Shown here piece by piece: positions 40,967 to 49,850 of a DNA stretch of 64,000 nucleotides. Source of the DNA: Paraburkholderia acidipaludis NBRC 101816 (lineage in GTDB: Bacteria; Pseudomonadota; Gammaproteobacteria; Burkholderiales; Burkholderiaceae); contig NZ_BAXZ01000034.1 in assembly GCF_000684975.1 (NCBI RefSeq), positions 7,099 to 71,098 on the forward strand, given 5' to 3'. The notes under the pieces are model-generated. The model did not search any database. It was not told the DNA's origin and was given only the letters and a program-made list of their open reading frames with translations. Position numbers and translations under genes: made by a program. Numbering within the stretch: position 1 is the first letter of the stretch; each line of letters starts with the position of its first letter.

Positions 40967-41109
40967 CCGGGGCCCGAGCGTGCCCGCCGCGCCAGGGCGA
41001 ACGCGCCCAGGCGCCGGCCGGACTGGCATCCAGGGTTCACGAGACCTGGTATTGCGCGGATCCCATCGAAGCGCCGGATTGGCGCAGTCAATGGGTCGAG
41101 AAGATCGCG

Positions 41110-42687
41110 TCACACGGAGCGACGGCGTCCCGCGAGTAGCCAGATCGCGGCGGAGATCGCGAGCGCAAGCAAGCCGGCAACGCTCAGCGCAGACGCAAAC
41201 CCGCTCGCGAAACTGGCCGGCGCGATGGATTTCATCGCCAGCTGGAGGTCGGGCGCGAGGCGCGCGACGGCGTGGCCCAAATCGCCGGCGAGCAGGTCCG
41301 ACATGAACGATGCATCCACGCATGCGTTGCCCGACGTATGACATGGCGTTGCCGCATCGATCGCGGATCGGGCGCGCGAGGCGAGCACCGCGCCGAGTAC
41401 GCCGATCGACGTGACGATCGCCGTGAAGCGGGTGGTCGTGCTGATTCCGGAGGCCATTCCGGTCCGATGCGGCGGAACGCACGCCATGATCGCCTTCTGG
41501 GTGTCGCCGTTCAGCACGCCGGCACCCAGGCCGGTGACGATCATCCCCAACGCAACCCAGCCGTATTCGCCCGATGGCGCGGCCGCGGCGGTGAGCAGAT
41601 TGCCAAGGCCGACCAGAGCCAGCCCGGCGGACAGCGTCGACGTAGGCCTTGCCACGTACCGTCCAATTCGTGCACCTAAATAGGGGCCGACGATCATCGA
41701 GAGCGCGAACGGAAGCATTCCGATGCCCGCATGAATGGGCGTCCATTCGAACGCGTTCTGCAGATAGAGCGGCAGGAACGTCATCATCACCTGAGCGCAC
41801 GCGGCGTAGCCGAACATCGCGAGCACCGCGGCCACGAAGCGCGCTTGCGAGAACAGTGTCAGGTCGATGACCGCGTGCCCGATACGCCGCTCGATCGCGA
41901 CGAAACCGGCCAGCATCAGCACGCACGCGGCAAAGCGCGATTCGGTGGCCACGCTGCGCCAGCCGTCGTCCTGGGCGCCGATCAGCGCCCAGATGCCGCA
42001 CGCGAGCCCGACGCCGAAGAAAAGACTACCCGCAAAGTCGATGCGTCCCGCGCGCGGATTGCGCGAGTCGGTCACCACGCGCAGGATGCAGAAGATCAGC
42101 ACCGCGCAGACCGGCAGGTTCAGCAGGAAGATCCAGCGCCAGCCGACCCATTGCGTGATCAAGCCGCCGACAAGCGGCGCGACGGTTGTCGCGATCCCCA
42201 TCGTCATGCCCCAGATTGCCCACGCGCGCGTCCGCTCGCGCGGGCCGGGGAAGGCGTGCGCGATCACGGCCAGCGCCGACGTGAGCAGCATCGCCGCGCC
42301 AAAGCCCTTCGCGGCGCGGGAGAGATTCAGGAACGTGACGCTCGGCGCGAGCCCGCACCCGAGCGACGCGATCGCGAAGATCAGCAGACCGAACAACATC
42401 GTCTTCTTGCGGCCGTAGCGGTCCGCAAGCCCGCCCATCGGCAGCAGGCACGACGCGAACGAGACCATGTACGCGCTGACGACCCATTCGACATCGGCGA
42501 ATCCCGCATGAAACGAGCGGGCGATCGACGGCAGCGACACGGCGACGATATTCGTGTCGAGCACGATCAGCGCGCACGTTGCGGATGCCGTTGCGAGCAC
42601 GGCGCCGGCCGGGCGCGGCAGCGCGGGGGAGGCCGTCGCGCGCGAGGGCTCGACGACGGGCGTATCAATACTGGCTTCTTCCAACAT
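41110..42687 (-). CDS. MFS drug efflux transporter, DHA2 (14-span) family
   Basis: The protein has 525 residues from the ATG at 42687, which follows GGAG; the frame extends 11 codons further upstream. Spans begin at AVLATASATCALIVLDTNIV (family motif D1, LDTNIVAVSLP). Motif A follows as GGLADRYGRKKTMLFGL, and motif C-like GLITQWVGWRWIFLLNLPV is present. About 14 spans fit the EmrB/QacA family of proton-driven multidrug pumps. It is divergent from a LysR gene with 102 bases between starts, which probably regulates it. Confidence 0.9.
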   Translation of the reverse strand: MLEEASIDTPVVEPSRATASPALPRPAGAVLATASATCALIVLDTNIVAVSLPSIARSFHAGFADVEWVVSAYMVSFASCLLPMGGLADRYGRKKTMLFGLLIFAIASLGCGLAPSVTFLNLSRAAKGFGAAMLLTSALAVIAHAFPGPRERTRAWAIWGMTMGIATTVAPLVGGLITQWVGWRWIFLLNLPVCAVLIFCILRVVTDSRNPRAGRIDFAGSLFFGVGLACGIWALIGAQDDGWRSVATESRFAACVLMLAGFVAIERRIGHAVIDLTLFSQARFVAAVLAMFGYAACAQVMMTFLPLYLQNAFEWTPIHAGIGMLPFALSMIVGPYLGARIGRYVARPTSTLSAGLALVGLGNLLTAAAAPSGEYGWVALGMIVTGLGAGVLNGDTQKAIMACVPPHRTGMASGISTTTRFTAIVTSIGVLGAVLASRARSAIDAATPCHTSGNACVDASFMSDLLAGDLGHAVARLAPDLQLAMKSIAPASFASGFASALSVAGLLALAISAAIWLLAGRRRSV

Positions 42688-42765
42688 GGGCGATGGCTCC
42701 AACCTACGGACGAACGTCATCTTAGCGCCGGTCGTATTGCCGATCGATAGCAGATAAAATCACAT

Positions 42766-42787
42766 TTATTCATGCCTGGATGAATAA
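42766..42787. promoter_or_regulatory. LysR operator palindrome at the regulator start
   Basis: TTATTCAT (42766-42773) and ATGAATAA (42780-42787) are perfect 8-bp arms around GCCTGG. It ends two bases before the LysR start codon at 42790 and lies in the promoter region shared with the efflux pump. The form and position fit an autoregulatory LysR site. Confidence 0.6.
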
Positions 42788-42789
42788 TC

Positions 42790-43704
42790 ATGGAACTGGA
42801 ACTGCGCCATCTACGCTGCATTCTGGCGGTCGCGAAGCGTCTGCATTTCGCGCGCGCCGCCGACGATCTGGGGCTCGCGCCGCCATCCCTGACGAAGCAG
42901 ATTCAGGATGCGGAGCGCCTGCTGCAATTCCGGCTGTTTCACCGGACCCGGCGCTCCGTCTCGCTGACGGCGGCTGGCGAAGCCTATATTCCGGAAGCCG
43001 CCGCCGTGCTGGCGCAACTCGAACAGGCTCGCGAACTGGGGCTGCTTGCCGAACGCGGGCAGTTGGGGCAGGTACGGGTCGGCTACGTCGCATCGGCTGC
43101 GTATGCTGGCGTGATGCGCAAGACGGTGACGGAATTCCGGCGCTTGCACCCACAGATCGACGTGCAGTTGCTGGAGGTTCCGATGGACGAGATTCCGCTG
43201 CAGCTCGTCGACCGGCAGCTCGACGCGGCTTATGTCAGGCCGCCGATGGCGTACCCGGAAGGGTTGCAGGCCGCGCGCGTGCATCGGGACGAGTTCGTCG
43301 TCGCGCTGCCGGAGGACTCCGCCCTCGCGGCGCAGAGCGCAATTACGCCCAGGCAGCTGCGCGGCGCGCAGTTCGTCGTACCCGAGCAGGAGTCCGGCAC
43401 GATGGAGCTCGCGAGACGCGGGCGCTTCTCGCCGCAAATCGTGCAGCGTCCCGGGCCGCTCGTCGCCGTGCTCGCGAGCGTTTCGCTTGGCGGCACGGTG
43501 GCAATCGTCCCCGGGACGCTGTGCGACTGCGTTTCGCTGCCCGGCGTGATCTACCGTCCGCTGGCCGGCAAGCCGATCCCGTCGGAGATCGCGCTGCTGC
43601 ACCGCCGGCACGAGCGCTCGCGCGTGGTGAGCGCATTTCTGCAGTACGCTCGCAGCCAGGCGGCATCCGTTCAGGAAGGTGAGCGGCACGCAGGCCGGCC
43701 ATAA
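42790..43704 (+). CDS. LysR-family transcriptional regulator
   Basis: The protein has 304 residues. The N-terminal helix-turn-helix is ELRHLRCILAVAKRLHFARA, ADDLGLAPPSLTKQIQDAER with LFHRTRRSVSLTAAGEAYIP. The effector domain runs from about residue 90 (VRVGYVASAAYAGVM) with LLEVPMDEIPLQLVDRQLDA. Length and order are standard. It is divergent from an MFS drug pump and probably activates or represses it. A perfect palindrome overlaps its ribosome-site region, pointing to autoregulation. Confidence 0.93.
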   Translation: MELELRHLRCILAVAKRLHFARAADDLGLAPPSLTKQIQDAERLLQFRLFHRTRRSVSLTAAGEAYIPEAAAVLAQLEQARELGLLAERGQLGQVRVGYVASAAYAGVMRKTVTEFRRLHPQIDVQLLEVPMDEIPLQLVDRQLDAAYVRPPMAYPEGLQAARVHRDEFVVALPEDSALAAQSAITPRQLRGAQFVVPEQESGTMELARRGRFSPQIVQRPGPLVAVLASVSLGGTVAIVPGTLCDCVSLPGVIYRPLAGKPIPSEIALLHRRHERSRVVSAFLQYARSQAASVQEGERHAGRP

Positions 43705-43804
43705 GAATCGCAGCCGGGCGGCGCTGCCGGTATCGGTCAAATGACCGACCCGGCCATCCCCGCCGGGTGGATTATATTGGCCCGGGAGCAGGCATCATTG
43801 ACCG

Positions 43805-45298
43805 GTGGAAAACGTGGACGGAAACGAAAACTCATCGAGCGAAGGCGCGGCGGTTCGTGTTTATGACGCAGTCAGGGCGCTTGCCTTCATCGGCGACCTG
43901 AGCATGGGCCAGCCCACCGACCATTCGCTGCGCACGGCCTGGCTCGCCGCGCAACTGGCGAGAACGGCGGGCGACGGAGAGGCGGGCGCCGCGACCGCCG
44001 CCGAGGTTTCGCTACTGCGATGGTCGGGCTGCACGGCCAATGCGTCCGAATTTGCCGACCTGCTTGGCGACGACATTGCGAGCCGGGCCGCGATGCTTGC
44101 GGCGCGGCCGGACTGGGAGAAGCCCCTCGATTCGCACGGCGGCGTCAAGACCGTGATCGGCCCGCTCGCGCAGATTCATTGCGAGGTCTCCGGCGAGGTC
44201 GCGCGCATGCTGCGCTTCACCGCCGACTCCGAAGCCGCGCTGCGGCATATCTTCGAGGCGTGGGACGGCACGGGATTCCCCGAGCGACTCGCGGGCGCAT
44301 CGGTGCCGCGGACCGTGCTGGTCGTGTCGCTGGCGGGCGATCTGGAAATCTTCAGCCGGGTCTACGGCCTGCCGCGCGCCCTCGCGTTGATTGCCGAGCG
44401 GGCCGGCAGGCGCTATCCGGCTGAATGGTCCGCGCTCGTTGCGAGCGAGGCGCAACATTGGCTAGGCGCGCTGGAGCGCATGGAGCCTGCCCGGCTCGAC
44501 GAGACGATCATCACGCCACAGATGGGCGAGACCACGTCGATAGAGCTGATCGCCGACGTGATCGACCTGAAGCTGCCGTGGATGACGGGCTATTCGCGCA
44601 GCGTCGCTCGCATGGCGAGTGCGTGTCATGCGCAGCTTGGCGGTGCGAAGGAGAAGGGGCCGTATCTGTACGCCGCCGGATTGATACATGGCATCGGACG
44701 CGCGGCGGTGCCGAACGCGATCTGGAACTCGCCGGGGCGCCTCACCGCCGCGGCGTGGGAGCAGGTTCGGCTGGTGCCTTACTGGACGTCGCGCGCCGGC
44801 AAGCAAACCGGTACGCTGGCTTCGGCGGCGGAGCTGGCCTCCTGCGCGTACGAGCGGCTGGACGGCTCCGGCTATTTCCGCGGCGCCGGCGGATCGGCTT
44901 TGTCGTTCGACGCTCGCGTGCTGAGCGCCGCTGTCGCCTATGTGGCGCTGGGTTCGCCGCGGCCCTGGCGCCCGGCCTTGGCGCCGGCCGAAGTCGCCCA
45001 ACGATTGCGCCTCGAAGCGGCAGAGGGACGTTTCGACGCCGAGGTGGTGGAGGCGTTGATCGAGTTGAAGGACGCGCCGCCGCGCGGCGCGCGTTCGCGG
45101 CACAAGGCGGGACTGTCCGCGCGCGAAATCGACGTGCTGCGTTCGATCAGCCGCGGCGCGAGCAACAAGGAAGCGGCGCGCGAGCTCGATCTGAGTCCGA
45201 GCACCGTTCGCACGCATGTGGAAAGCGCGTTTCGCAAGCTCGAATGCTCGACCCGCGCGGCGGCGACGTTGAAGGCTTCGGCGCTTGGATTGATCTAG
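43805..45298 (+). CDS. Tandem degenerate HD-GYP protein with LuxR output domain
   Basis: The protein has 497 residues from a GTG at 43805. Two HD-GYP-like modules are visible. The first (about 20-200) has DHSLRTAWLAAQLAR and HIFEAWDGTGFPERLAG. The second (about 225-400) has YSRSVARMASACHAQ, LIHGIGRAAVPNAIW and YERLDGSGYFRG. The catalytic HD pair is replaced (HGIG instead of HDIG), so cyclic-di-GMP hydrolysis is doubtful. A LuxR helix-turn-helix follows at about 436-480 (LSAREIDVLRSISRGASNKE, SPSTVRTHVESAF). The design suggests a sensor that binds a nucleotide or other ligand and regulates transcription. It stands alone and converges with the reductase gene. Confidence 0.82.
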   Translation: MENVDGNENSSSEGAAVRVYDAVRALAFIGDLSMGQPTDHSLRTAWLAAQLARTAGDGEAGAATAAEVSLLRWSGCTANASEFADLLGDDIASRAAMLAARPDWEKPLDSHGGVKTVIGPLAQIHCEVSGEVARMLRFTADSEAALRHIFEAWDGTGFPERLAGASVPRTVLVVSLAGDLEIFSRVYGLPRALALIAERAGRRYPAEWSALVASEAQHWLGALERMEPARLDETIITPQMGETTSIELIADVIDLKLPWMTGYSRSVARMASACHAQLGGAKEKGPYLYAAGLIHGIGRAAVPNAIWNSPGRLTAAAWEQVRLVPYWTSRAGKQTGTLASAAELASCAYERLDGSGYFRGAGGSALSFDARVLSAAVAYVALGSPRPWRPALAPAEVAQRLRLEAAEGRFDAEVVEALIELKDAPPRGARSRHKAGLSAREIDVLRSISRGASNKEAARELDLSPSTVRTHVESAFRKLECSTRAAATLKASALGLI

Positions 45299-45310
45299 CC
45301 CTTAGCCACT

Positions 45311-46312
45311 TTACTCACCCCGTCGCGCCGCTTCGAGATTCGCATCGAGCTGGCGGGCGAGCCCGTACAGCATGCCGAGCGAGGGCGCTGCCACGCCGGT
45401 GCGCAGCGCAAGCTCGTATGGCGCGCCCAACAGCGCCTCGACTTCGAGCGAACGTCCGCCCTCCACGTCCTGCAGCATCGAGGTCTTGAACGCCCCGAGC
45501 TTGCGCGTAACGGCATTGCGCTCCTCGAGCGTCATCGCAAGGCGTATGCCGATGGCTTCGCCTATCGCGCGAGCCTCCGACATCACGGCCGCGACGAGGC
45601 CCGCCGTGAGCGGGTCGTCGAGGATCACGTCGGCCGTCGAACGCGTGAGCGCGCTGATGGGGTTCATCGTCATGTTGCCCCACAGCTTCGCCCAGATTTC
45701 GCCCTGAATCGATGCGGGCGCCACGACGTCGAAGCCCGCGCTCGCGAGCAGCGCGCGCGCTTCGTCGGCGCGTTGCGCGAGATGCGGTGCACAGGGACCG
45801 ACGATCAGGCGATTGCCGTTGCCCTTGCGGATCACGCCGGGCCCGGCGATCGACGACGAGAGATGCACGACGCAGCCCGACGCCTGCCCCGGCGGCAGCG
45901 CGGCCGAAACGGCGCCGCCCGGATCGACCGCTTCGAGCCGGCCATTGGCGTGCGCGCCGCCGAAGCCGTTGAGGAACCACCACGGCACGCCGTTCATGGC
46001 GGAGACGATGTGCGTACCGGGTCCGACGAGCGGCGCGAGCGATGCCGCCGCCTGCACGAGCGCCTGCCCTTTCAGGCAGATGAGGAGCAGGTTCTGCGGG
46101 CCGAACGATGACGGGTTGTCGGTGGCGTTCACGCGTACCGTATAGCGCGTGTCGCCTTCGACGACCGTAAGCCCGTCGCGGCGGATCGCTTCGAGCTGCG
46201 CGCCGCGCGCCAGCACGTTGACGGCTATGCCTGCGTGCGCGAGCCGGGCCGCGATGAGTCCGCCGATGGCGCCCGAGCCGACGACGGTGATGCCGGGGTG
46301 AGAGGTAGCCAA
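45311..46312 (-). CDS. Ketopantoate reductase (PanE/ApbA) family protein, TTG start
   Basis: The protein has 333 residues. Start is a TTG at 46312; GGAG (from AAGGAGTAA, overlapping the upstream stop) lies at the right distance. The NADPH-binding loop is ITVVGSGAIGGLIAARLAHA. LICLKGQAL and AMNGVPWWF follow, with the C-terminal helical part LWGNMTMNPISALTRSTADV and LEVEALLGAPYELALRTGV. The true substrate may not be ketopantoate, because several paralogues exist in Burkholderiaceae. It lies three bases downstream of a class II aldolase gene, so the two act together, perhaps on a hydroxy-acid. Confidence 0.87.
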   Translation of the reverse strand: MATSHPGITVVGSGAIGGLIAARLAHAGIAVNVLARGAQLEAIRRDGLTVVEGDTRYTVRVNATDNPSSFGPQNLLLICLKGQALVQAAASLAPLVGPGTHIVSAMNGVPWWFLNGFGGAHANGRLEAVDPGGAVSAALPPGQASGCVVHLSSSIAGPGVIRKGNGNRLIVGPCAPHLAQRADEARALLASAGFDVVAPASIQGEIWAKLWGNMTMNPISALTRSTADVILDDPLTAGLVAAVMSEARAIGEAIGIRLAMTLEERNAVTRKLGAFKTSMLQDVEGGRSLEVEALLGAPYELALRTGVAAPSLGMLYGLARQLDANLEAARRGE

Positions 46313-46315
46313 CGC

Positions 46316-47086
46316 TTACTCCTTGTATGAAGGGTCGAGCCGCTCGGCGCGGCGGATCAGCGCCGCGAGCACGTTCTCGCCGCCGCCGTGTTCGGGCGAG
46401 AACTGCAGGGCGTCGCGCGTGGCCTGCGCCGTGACGGCCGGGTCGATCGCGAGCGGCTTGCCGCGCATCGAATGGGTGAGCACCTGGACTTCGCAGGCAC
46501 GATTGAGCGTCCACAGCAGGGCGAAGGCGTGCGCGAGGCTCACGCCATGCGCGAGCAGGCCATGATTGCGCAGGATGAGGAGCCGCTTGTCGCCCATCGA
46601 CTTCAGGAGGCGCGCCTTCTCCTCGTCGTGCACCGTAATACCTTCGAAATCATGATACGCGACCATGTCGTGCAGCTGGGCGGAGTAGAAGTTGGTGTAC
46701 GAGAGCCCGTCTTCCATGCATGCCACGGCCAGCCCGGCTGTGGTGTGCGTGTGCATCACGCAGTGCGCGTCTTCGACATTCGCGTGGATCGCGCTGTGGA
46801 TCACGAAGCCGGCCGGGTTGATGGGCCATGCGCCCGGGCTCAGGATATGGCCGTCCAGATCGATCTTCACGAGATTCGAGGCCTTGATTTCGTCATACGT
46901 AAGGCCGAACGGATTGATCAGGAAATGCTTCTGCGGTCCCGGCACGCGCAGCGTGATGTGGTTGAAGATCAGCTCGGTCCAGCCCAGCAGATGAAACACG
47001 CGGTACATGGCGGCAAGGCGCACGCGCGCATCCCATTCCTGCGCATCGCACCAGTCGGGGCGCGCGTGCCGTTGTGTCTCGCTCAT
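46316..47086 (-). CDS. Class II aldolase/adducin-family protein
   Basis: The protein has 256 residues. The class II aldolase fold is readable: RVFHLLGWTELIFNHITLRV, the zinc-site HTHT in HCVMHTHTTAGLAV, MVAYHDFEGITVHDEEKARL, and ILRNHGLLAHGVSLAHAF containing the third His. The family includes sugar-phosphate aldolases and 3-oxo-4-phosphate decarboxylases. It is the first gene of a two-gene operon with a PanE-like reductase and is divergent from a MarR regulator. The substrate cannot be read from sequence. Confidence 0.87.
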   Translation of the reverse strand: MSETQRHARPDWCDAQEWDARVRLAAMYRVFHLLGWTELIFNHITLRVPGPQKHFLINPFGLTYDEIKASNLVKIDLDGHILSPGAWPINPAGFVIHSAIHANVEDAHCVMHTHTTAGLAVACMEDGLSYTNFYSAQLHDMVAYHDFEGITVHDEEKARLLKSMGDKRLLILRNHGLLAHGVSLAHAFALLWTLNRACEVQVLTHSMRGKPLAIDPAVTAQATRDALQFSPEHGGGENVLAALIRRAERLDPSYKE

Positions 47087-47267
47087 GGTCGTCTCCTTGT
47101 CGGGCTGTCACGGGGTCGATGTTAGCGCCGAATAAATGCGTGTGCAAGCATCAATCTAAGGGCGGGACCGCCGTCGAAAAGGCCGTGTGCCGATGGTATG
47201 CTAACGCCGTTGCCTGGAGCGGTGCGGCTGCGCCGCCGCGGCGGGACAACGGGAGAAGAGACGAATC

Positions 47268-47711
47268 ATGACGACAAAAAACGGGATCGAGGAACTGTTC
47301 ACCTACCGGCTGCATGTGCTGAAGAAGCACACGGACCGCGCATTGGCCGAGGCGTTCGATTCGGCGCTCGGGCTTTCGTTGACCGAGGCGCGGCTTCTGA
47401 TCAGCGTGGGGGCCTTCGGGCCGATTTCGGTGTCGGATCTGGGGCGCGCGTCGAATCTCGACCGCAGTCAGGCGAGCCGCGCGACCGACGTGCTCGAACG
47501 CAAGGGTCTGCTGGCAAAGAAGTCCAACGAGGCGGACGCGCGCGGCGTGCTCGTCGCGCTCACACCGAAGGGCCGCGGCACCTGGCGGCGCGCCACGGCC
47601 ATTTCGAAGGCGGGCAACGACGAGTTTCTTGCCGGGCTGAGCGAGCACGAACGCGACGTGCTGGGCACGGTGCTCGCGAAGCTCGTCGAGCAGTGCGGTG
47701 AGGCCGAATAA
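47268..47711 (+). CDS. MarR-family transcriptional regulator
   Basis: The protein has 147 residues. The winged helix spans about residues 30-100: ISVSDLGRASNLDRSQASRA, TDVLERKGLLAKKSNEADAR and VALTPKGRGTWRR. It is divergent from the class II aldolase/PanE pair with 181 bases between starts and probably represses that pair until its substrate binds. It converges with the hpaI end of the homoprotocatechuate cluster, so control of hpa genes is less likely because hpaR has its own position. Confidence 0.9.
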   Translation: MTTKNGIEELFTYRLHVLKKHTDRALAEAFDSALGLSLTEARLLISVGAFGPISVSDLGRASNLDRSQASRATDVLERKGLLAKKSNEADARGVLVALTPKGRGTWRRATAISKAGNDEFLAGLSEHERDVLGTVLAKLVEQCGEAE

Positions 47712-47761
47712 GGGCCGAATAACGGCGGACTGAGCGCGCCGGCCCGGTTTTTATCGAGGGC

Positions 47762-48538
47762 TTACGCGGCGCGTTCGCGAAAGCGCGCGGCCAGGTCGCT
47801 GGCGCCGCGCGCGAGCAGCGCCACGTCGCTGCCCACCGCGACAAAAGTTGCGCCCGCATCGATATATTCGGCGGCAATGGCGGGGTCGGCGGCCAGCACG
47901 CCCGCGCCCAGCCCGCGCGCGCGCACGGCGCGTATGCCCTTGCAGATCGCCTCGCGCACGGCCGGCGCGCCCGGCTGCCCGATCAGACCCATCGAGGCGC
48001 TGAGATCCGCCGGGCCGAAGAACACCCCGTCCACGCCTTCCACCGCGGCAATCGCCTCGAGCTGCGCGAGCGCGTGTGCGGTCTCCACCTGGACCAGCAC
48101 GCACAGTTCGTCGGCGGCGCCATGAAGATAGTCGGACGAACCGTTCCAGCGCGACGCGCGAGCCAACGCGCTGCCCACGCCGCGAATGCCTAGCGGCGGA
48201 TAGCGCGTGGCCGCCACGGCATTGCGCGCGTCGTCGGCGTTTTCGATCATCGGGATCAGCAGCGTCTGCGCGCCGATGTCGAGCAGTTGCTTGATGATCG
48301 CGCTGTCGTTGCGCACGGGCCGCACGATTGGATGCGTGGGATACGGCGCGACGGCCTGGAGTTGCGCGAGCGTGCTGCGCAGGTCGTTGGGCGCGTGTTC
48401 GCCGTCGATGAGCAGCCAGTCGAAGCCCGTGCCGGCGAGCAATTCGGTGACATAGGAGTCGGCGAGCGCGGCCCACAGGCCGATCTGCCGGCGCTGCTCG
48501 GCGAGCGCGCGCTTGAAGGGATTCGCGGGAGCGGTCAT
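47762..48538 (-). CDS. hpaI: 4-hydroxy-2-oxoheptanedioate aldolase
   Basis: The protein has 258 residues and belongs to the HpcH/HpaI class II aldolases. It cleaves 4-hydroxy-2-oxoheptanedioate into pyruvate and succinic semialdehyde, the last step of homoprotocatechuate breakdown. Family motifs are GTGFDWLLIDGEHAPND, HPIVRPVRND, the metal Glu in VQVETAHALAQLEAIAAVEG and the metal Asp in VFFGPADLSASMGL. Length matches the ~260-residue norm. It is the last gene of the minus-strand hpa operon, 21 bases after hpaH. Confidence 0.94.
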   Translation of the reverse strand: MTAPANPFKRALAEQRRQIGLWAALADSYVTELLAGTGFDWLLIDGEHAPNDLRSTLAQLQAVAPYPTHPIVRPVRNDSAIIKQLLDIGAQTLLIPMIENADDARNAVAATRYPPLGIRGVGSALARASRWNGSSDYLHGAADELCVLVQVETAHALAQLEAIAAVEGVDGVFFGPADLSASMGLIGQPGAPAVREAICKGIRAVRARGLGAGVLAADPAIAAEYIDAGATFVAVGSDVALLARGASDLAARFRERAA

Positions 48539-48559
48539 GGCACTGTCGAAATGGCGGGA

Positions 48560-49363
48560 TCAGATGAAGTTGAAGCCGATGCCGCCAAGCGGGCCGTAAT
48601 CGGCATGGAACGTGTCGCCCGCGCGCGCGGGAATGGGCGCGGTGAACGACCCGCTCAGGATCACGTCGCCCGCTTCGAGCCGCTCGTCGTGGCGCGCGAT
48701 CTTGTTGGCGAGCCAGGCCACCCCCGTTGCCGGATGATTGAGCACCGCCGCGGCGAGCCCGCTTTCCTCCACCGCGCCGTTCTTGTAGAGCAGCGCGCCC
48801 ACCCAGCGCAGATCGACGTCGAGCGGCTTCACCGGGCGGCCGCCCAGCACGACGCCCGCGTTCGCGGCGAAGTCGGAGATCGTGTCGAACACCTTGCGCG
48901 GCGTCTTCGTTTCGCGGTCGAACTGCTCGATGCGGGCGTCGATGATCTCGATGGCCGGCGTTACCCATGCGGTGGCGTCGAGCACGTCGAACAGCGTGAC
49001 GTTTGGCCCTTGCAGCGGCCGGCTCAGCACGAAGGCGAGCTCCACTTCGACGCGCGGCGCGATGAAGCGGTCCGCGCGGATATCGCTGCCCGCTTCGATG
49101 AACATGCTGTCGAGCAGCGGCGCGTAGTCGGGTTCGTCGATTTGCGAAGAGCGCTGCATGGCCCGCGACGTGAGGCCGATCTTGCGCCCTTTGATGGTGT
49201 GCCCGGCGGCGAGCTTGAGCTTGACCCACTCGCGCTGGATGGCGTAGCCGTCGTCGATGGTCATCTCAGGGTGCGCGCGGGAGAAGTGGCGCAATGGCGT
49301 GCGCGTGCGTTCCGCCTCGTCGAGCTGCGCGGCCAGCTCGCGGATGATGTGCTGATCCAGCAT
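48560..49363 (-). CDS. hpaH: 2-oxo-hept-4-ene-1,7-dioate hydratase
   Basis: The protein has 267 residues and is a hydratase of the fumarylacetoacetate-hydrolase-related HpaH/MhpD family. It adds water to 2-oxohept-4-ene-1,7-dioate before the aldolase step. Readable segments are DDGYAIQREWVKLKLAAGH, KGRKIGLTSRAMQRS, PRVEVELAFVLSRPLQGPN and NAGVVLGGRPVKPLDVDLRW. Metal-binding acidic residues are in the VEVELAF strand. It precedes hpaI and follows hpaF in the operon (46 bases after hpaF). Confidence 0.94.
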   Translation of the reverse strand: MLDQHIIRELAAQLDEAERTRTPLRHFSRAHPEMTIDDGYAIQREWVKLKLAAGHTIKGRKIGLTSRAMQRSSQIDEPDYAPLLDSMFIEAGSDIRADRFIAPRVEVELAFVLSRPLQGPNVTLFDVLDATAWVTPAIEIIDARIEQFDRETKTPRKVFDTISDFAANAGVVLGGRPVKPLDVDLRWVGALLYKNGAVEESGLAAAVLNHPATGVAWLANKIARHDERLEAGDVILSGSFTAPIPARAGDTFHADYGPLGGIGFNFI

Positions 49364-49409
49364 ATCGGAGTCCTGTTGTTTCCTGTCCGTTCCTGGTGCG
49401 GGTGTTGAT

Positions 49410-49811
49410 TCAGCCTTTCAGGCGGGCGTGCAGGTTGTTGTGCTTCCACGCGCCTTCCTCGCTGAACTCGACGATCTCCAGCGAGAGCGCGAGCCCGTGC
49501 GAGGCGAAGGCTTCGGCGAAGTGCTGCTTGATCGCTTCGAAGAGCGCGGTGCCCGTGGCCTTGCGCACCTGCGGCGAGCGGCCCGCGCCGATTTTCAGGC
49601 AGCCGTGCAGGAAGGCGTTCTGCGGATTGCCGTCGGCGACGAAGTACTGTTCGCAGCGCAGCGCGCGCGTGCGGATGCCGCCGCGCGGATAGACGCGGGC
49701 GCCGGCTTCGTCGCGCTGCGCGTCGAGCACGTGCGCGAGCGTTTCGCAAAGCTTCCCGACGCTCGCGGCATCGGCGAGATTGGCGCTGTATTCGAGGGTA
49801 AGGTGCGGCAC
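49410..49811 (-). CDS. hpaF: 5-carboxymethyl-2-hydroxymuconate isomerase (GTG start)
   Basis: The protein has 133 residues. A GTG at 49811 is chosen: GGAGAA lies 6 bases upstream, and the next residue is Pro (PHLTLEYSANL). In this tautomerase-like family the N-terminal Pro exposed after Met removal is the catalytic base, so an upstream start would destroy function. It isomerises the hydroxymuconate produced by HpaE. RALRCEQYFVADGNPQNAFL and KATGTALFEAIKQHFAEAF are family segments. Its product feeds the HpaG decarboxylase. Confidence 0.93.
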   Translation of the reverse strand: MPHLTLEYSANLADAASVGKLCETLAHVLDAQRDEAGARVYPRGGIRTRALRCEQYFVADGNPQNAFLHGCLKIGAGRSPQVRKATGTALFEAIKQHFAEAFASHGLALSLEIVEFSEEGAWKHNNLHARLKG

Positions 49812-49850
49812 GATGAATTCTCCAGCGATCAGGCGACGATCAGACGGCAA

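Noticed and set aside
45300..45317. Another GGTGAG on the minus strand at the 3' end of the PanE-like gene
   Set aside because: It is the coding sequence for the last Gly-Glu of the protein and lacks the CGGGAG hexamer, so it is not a repeat copy.
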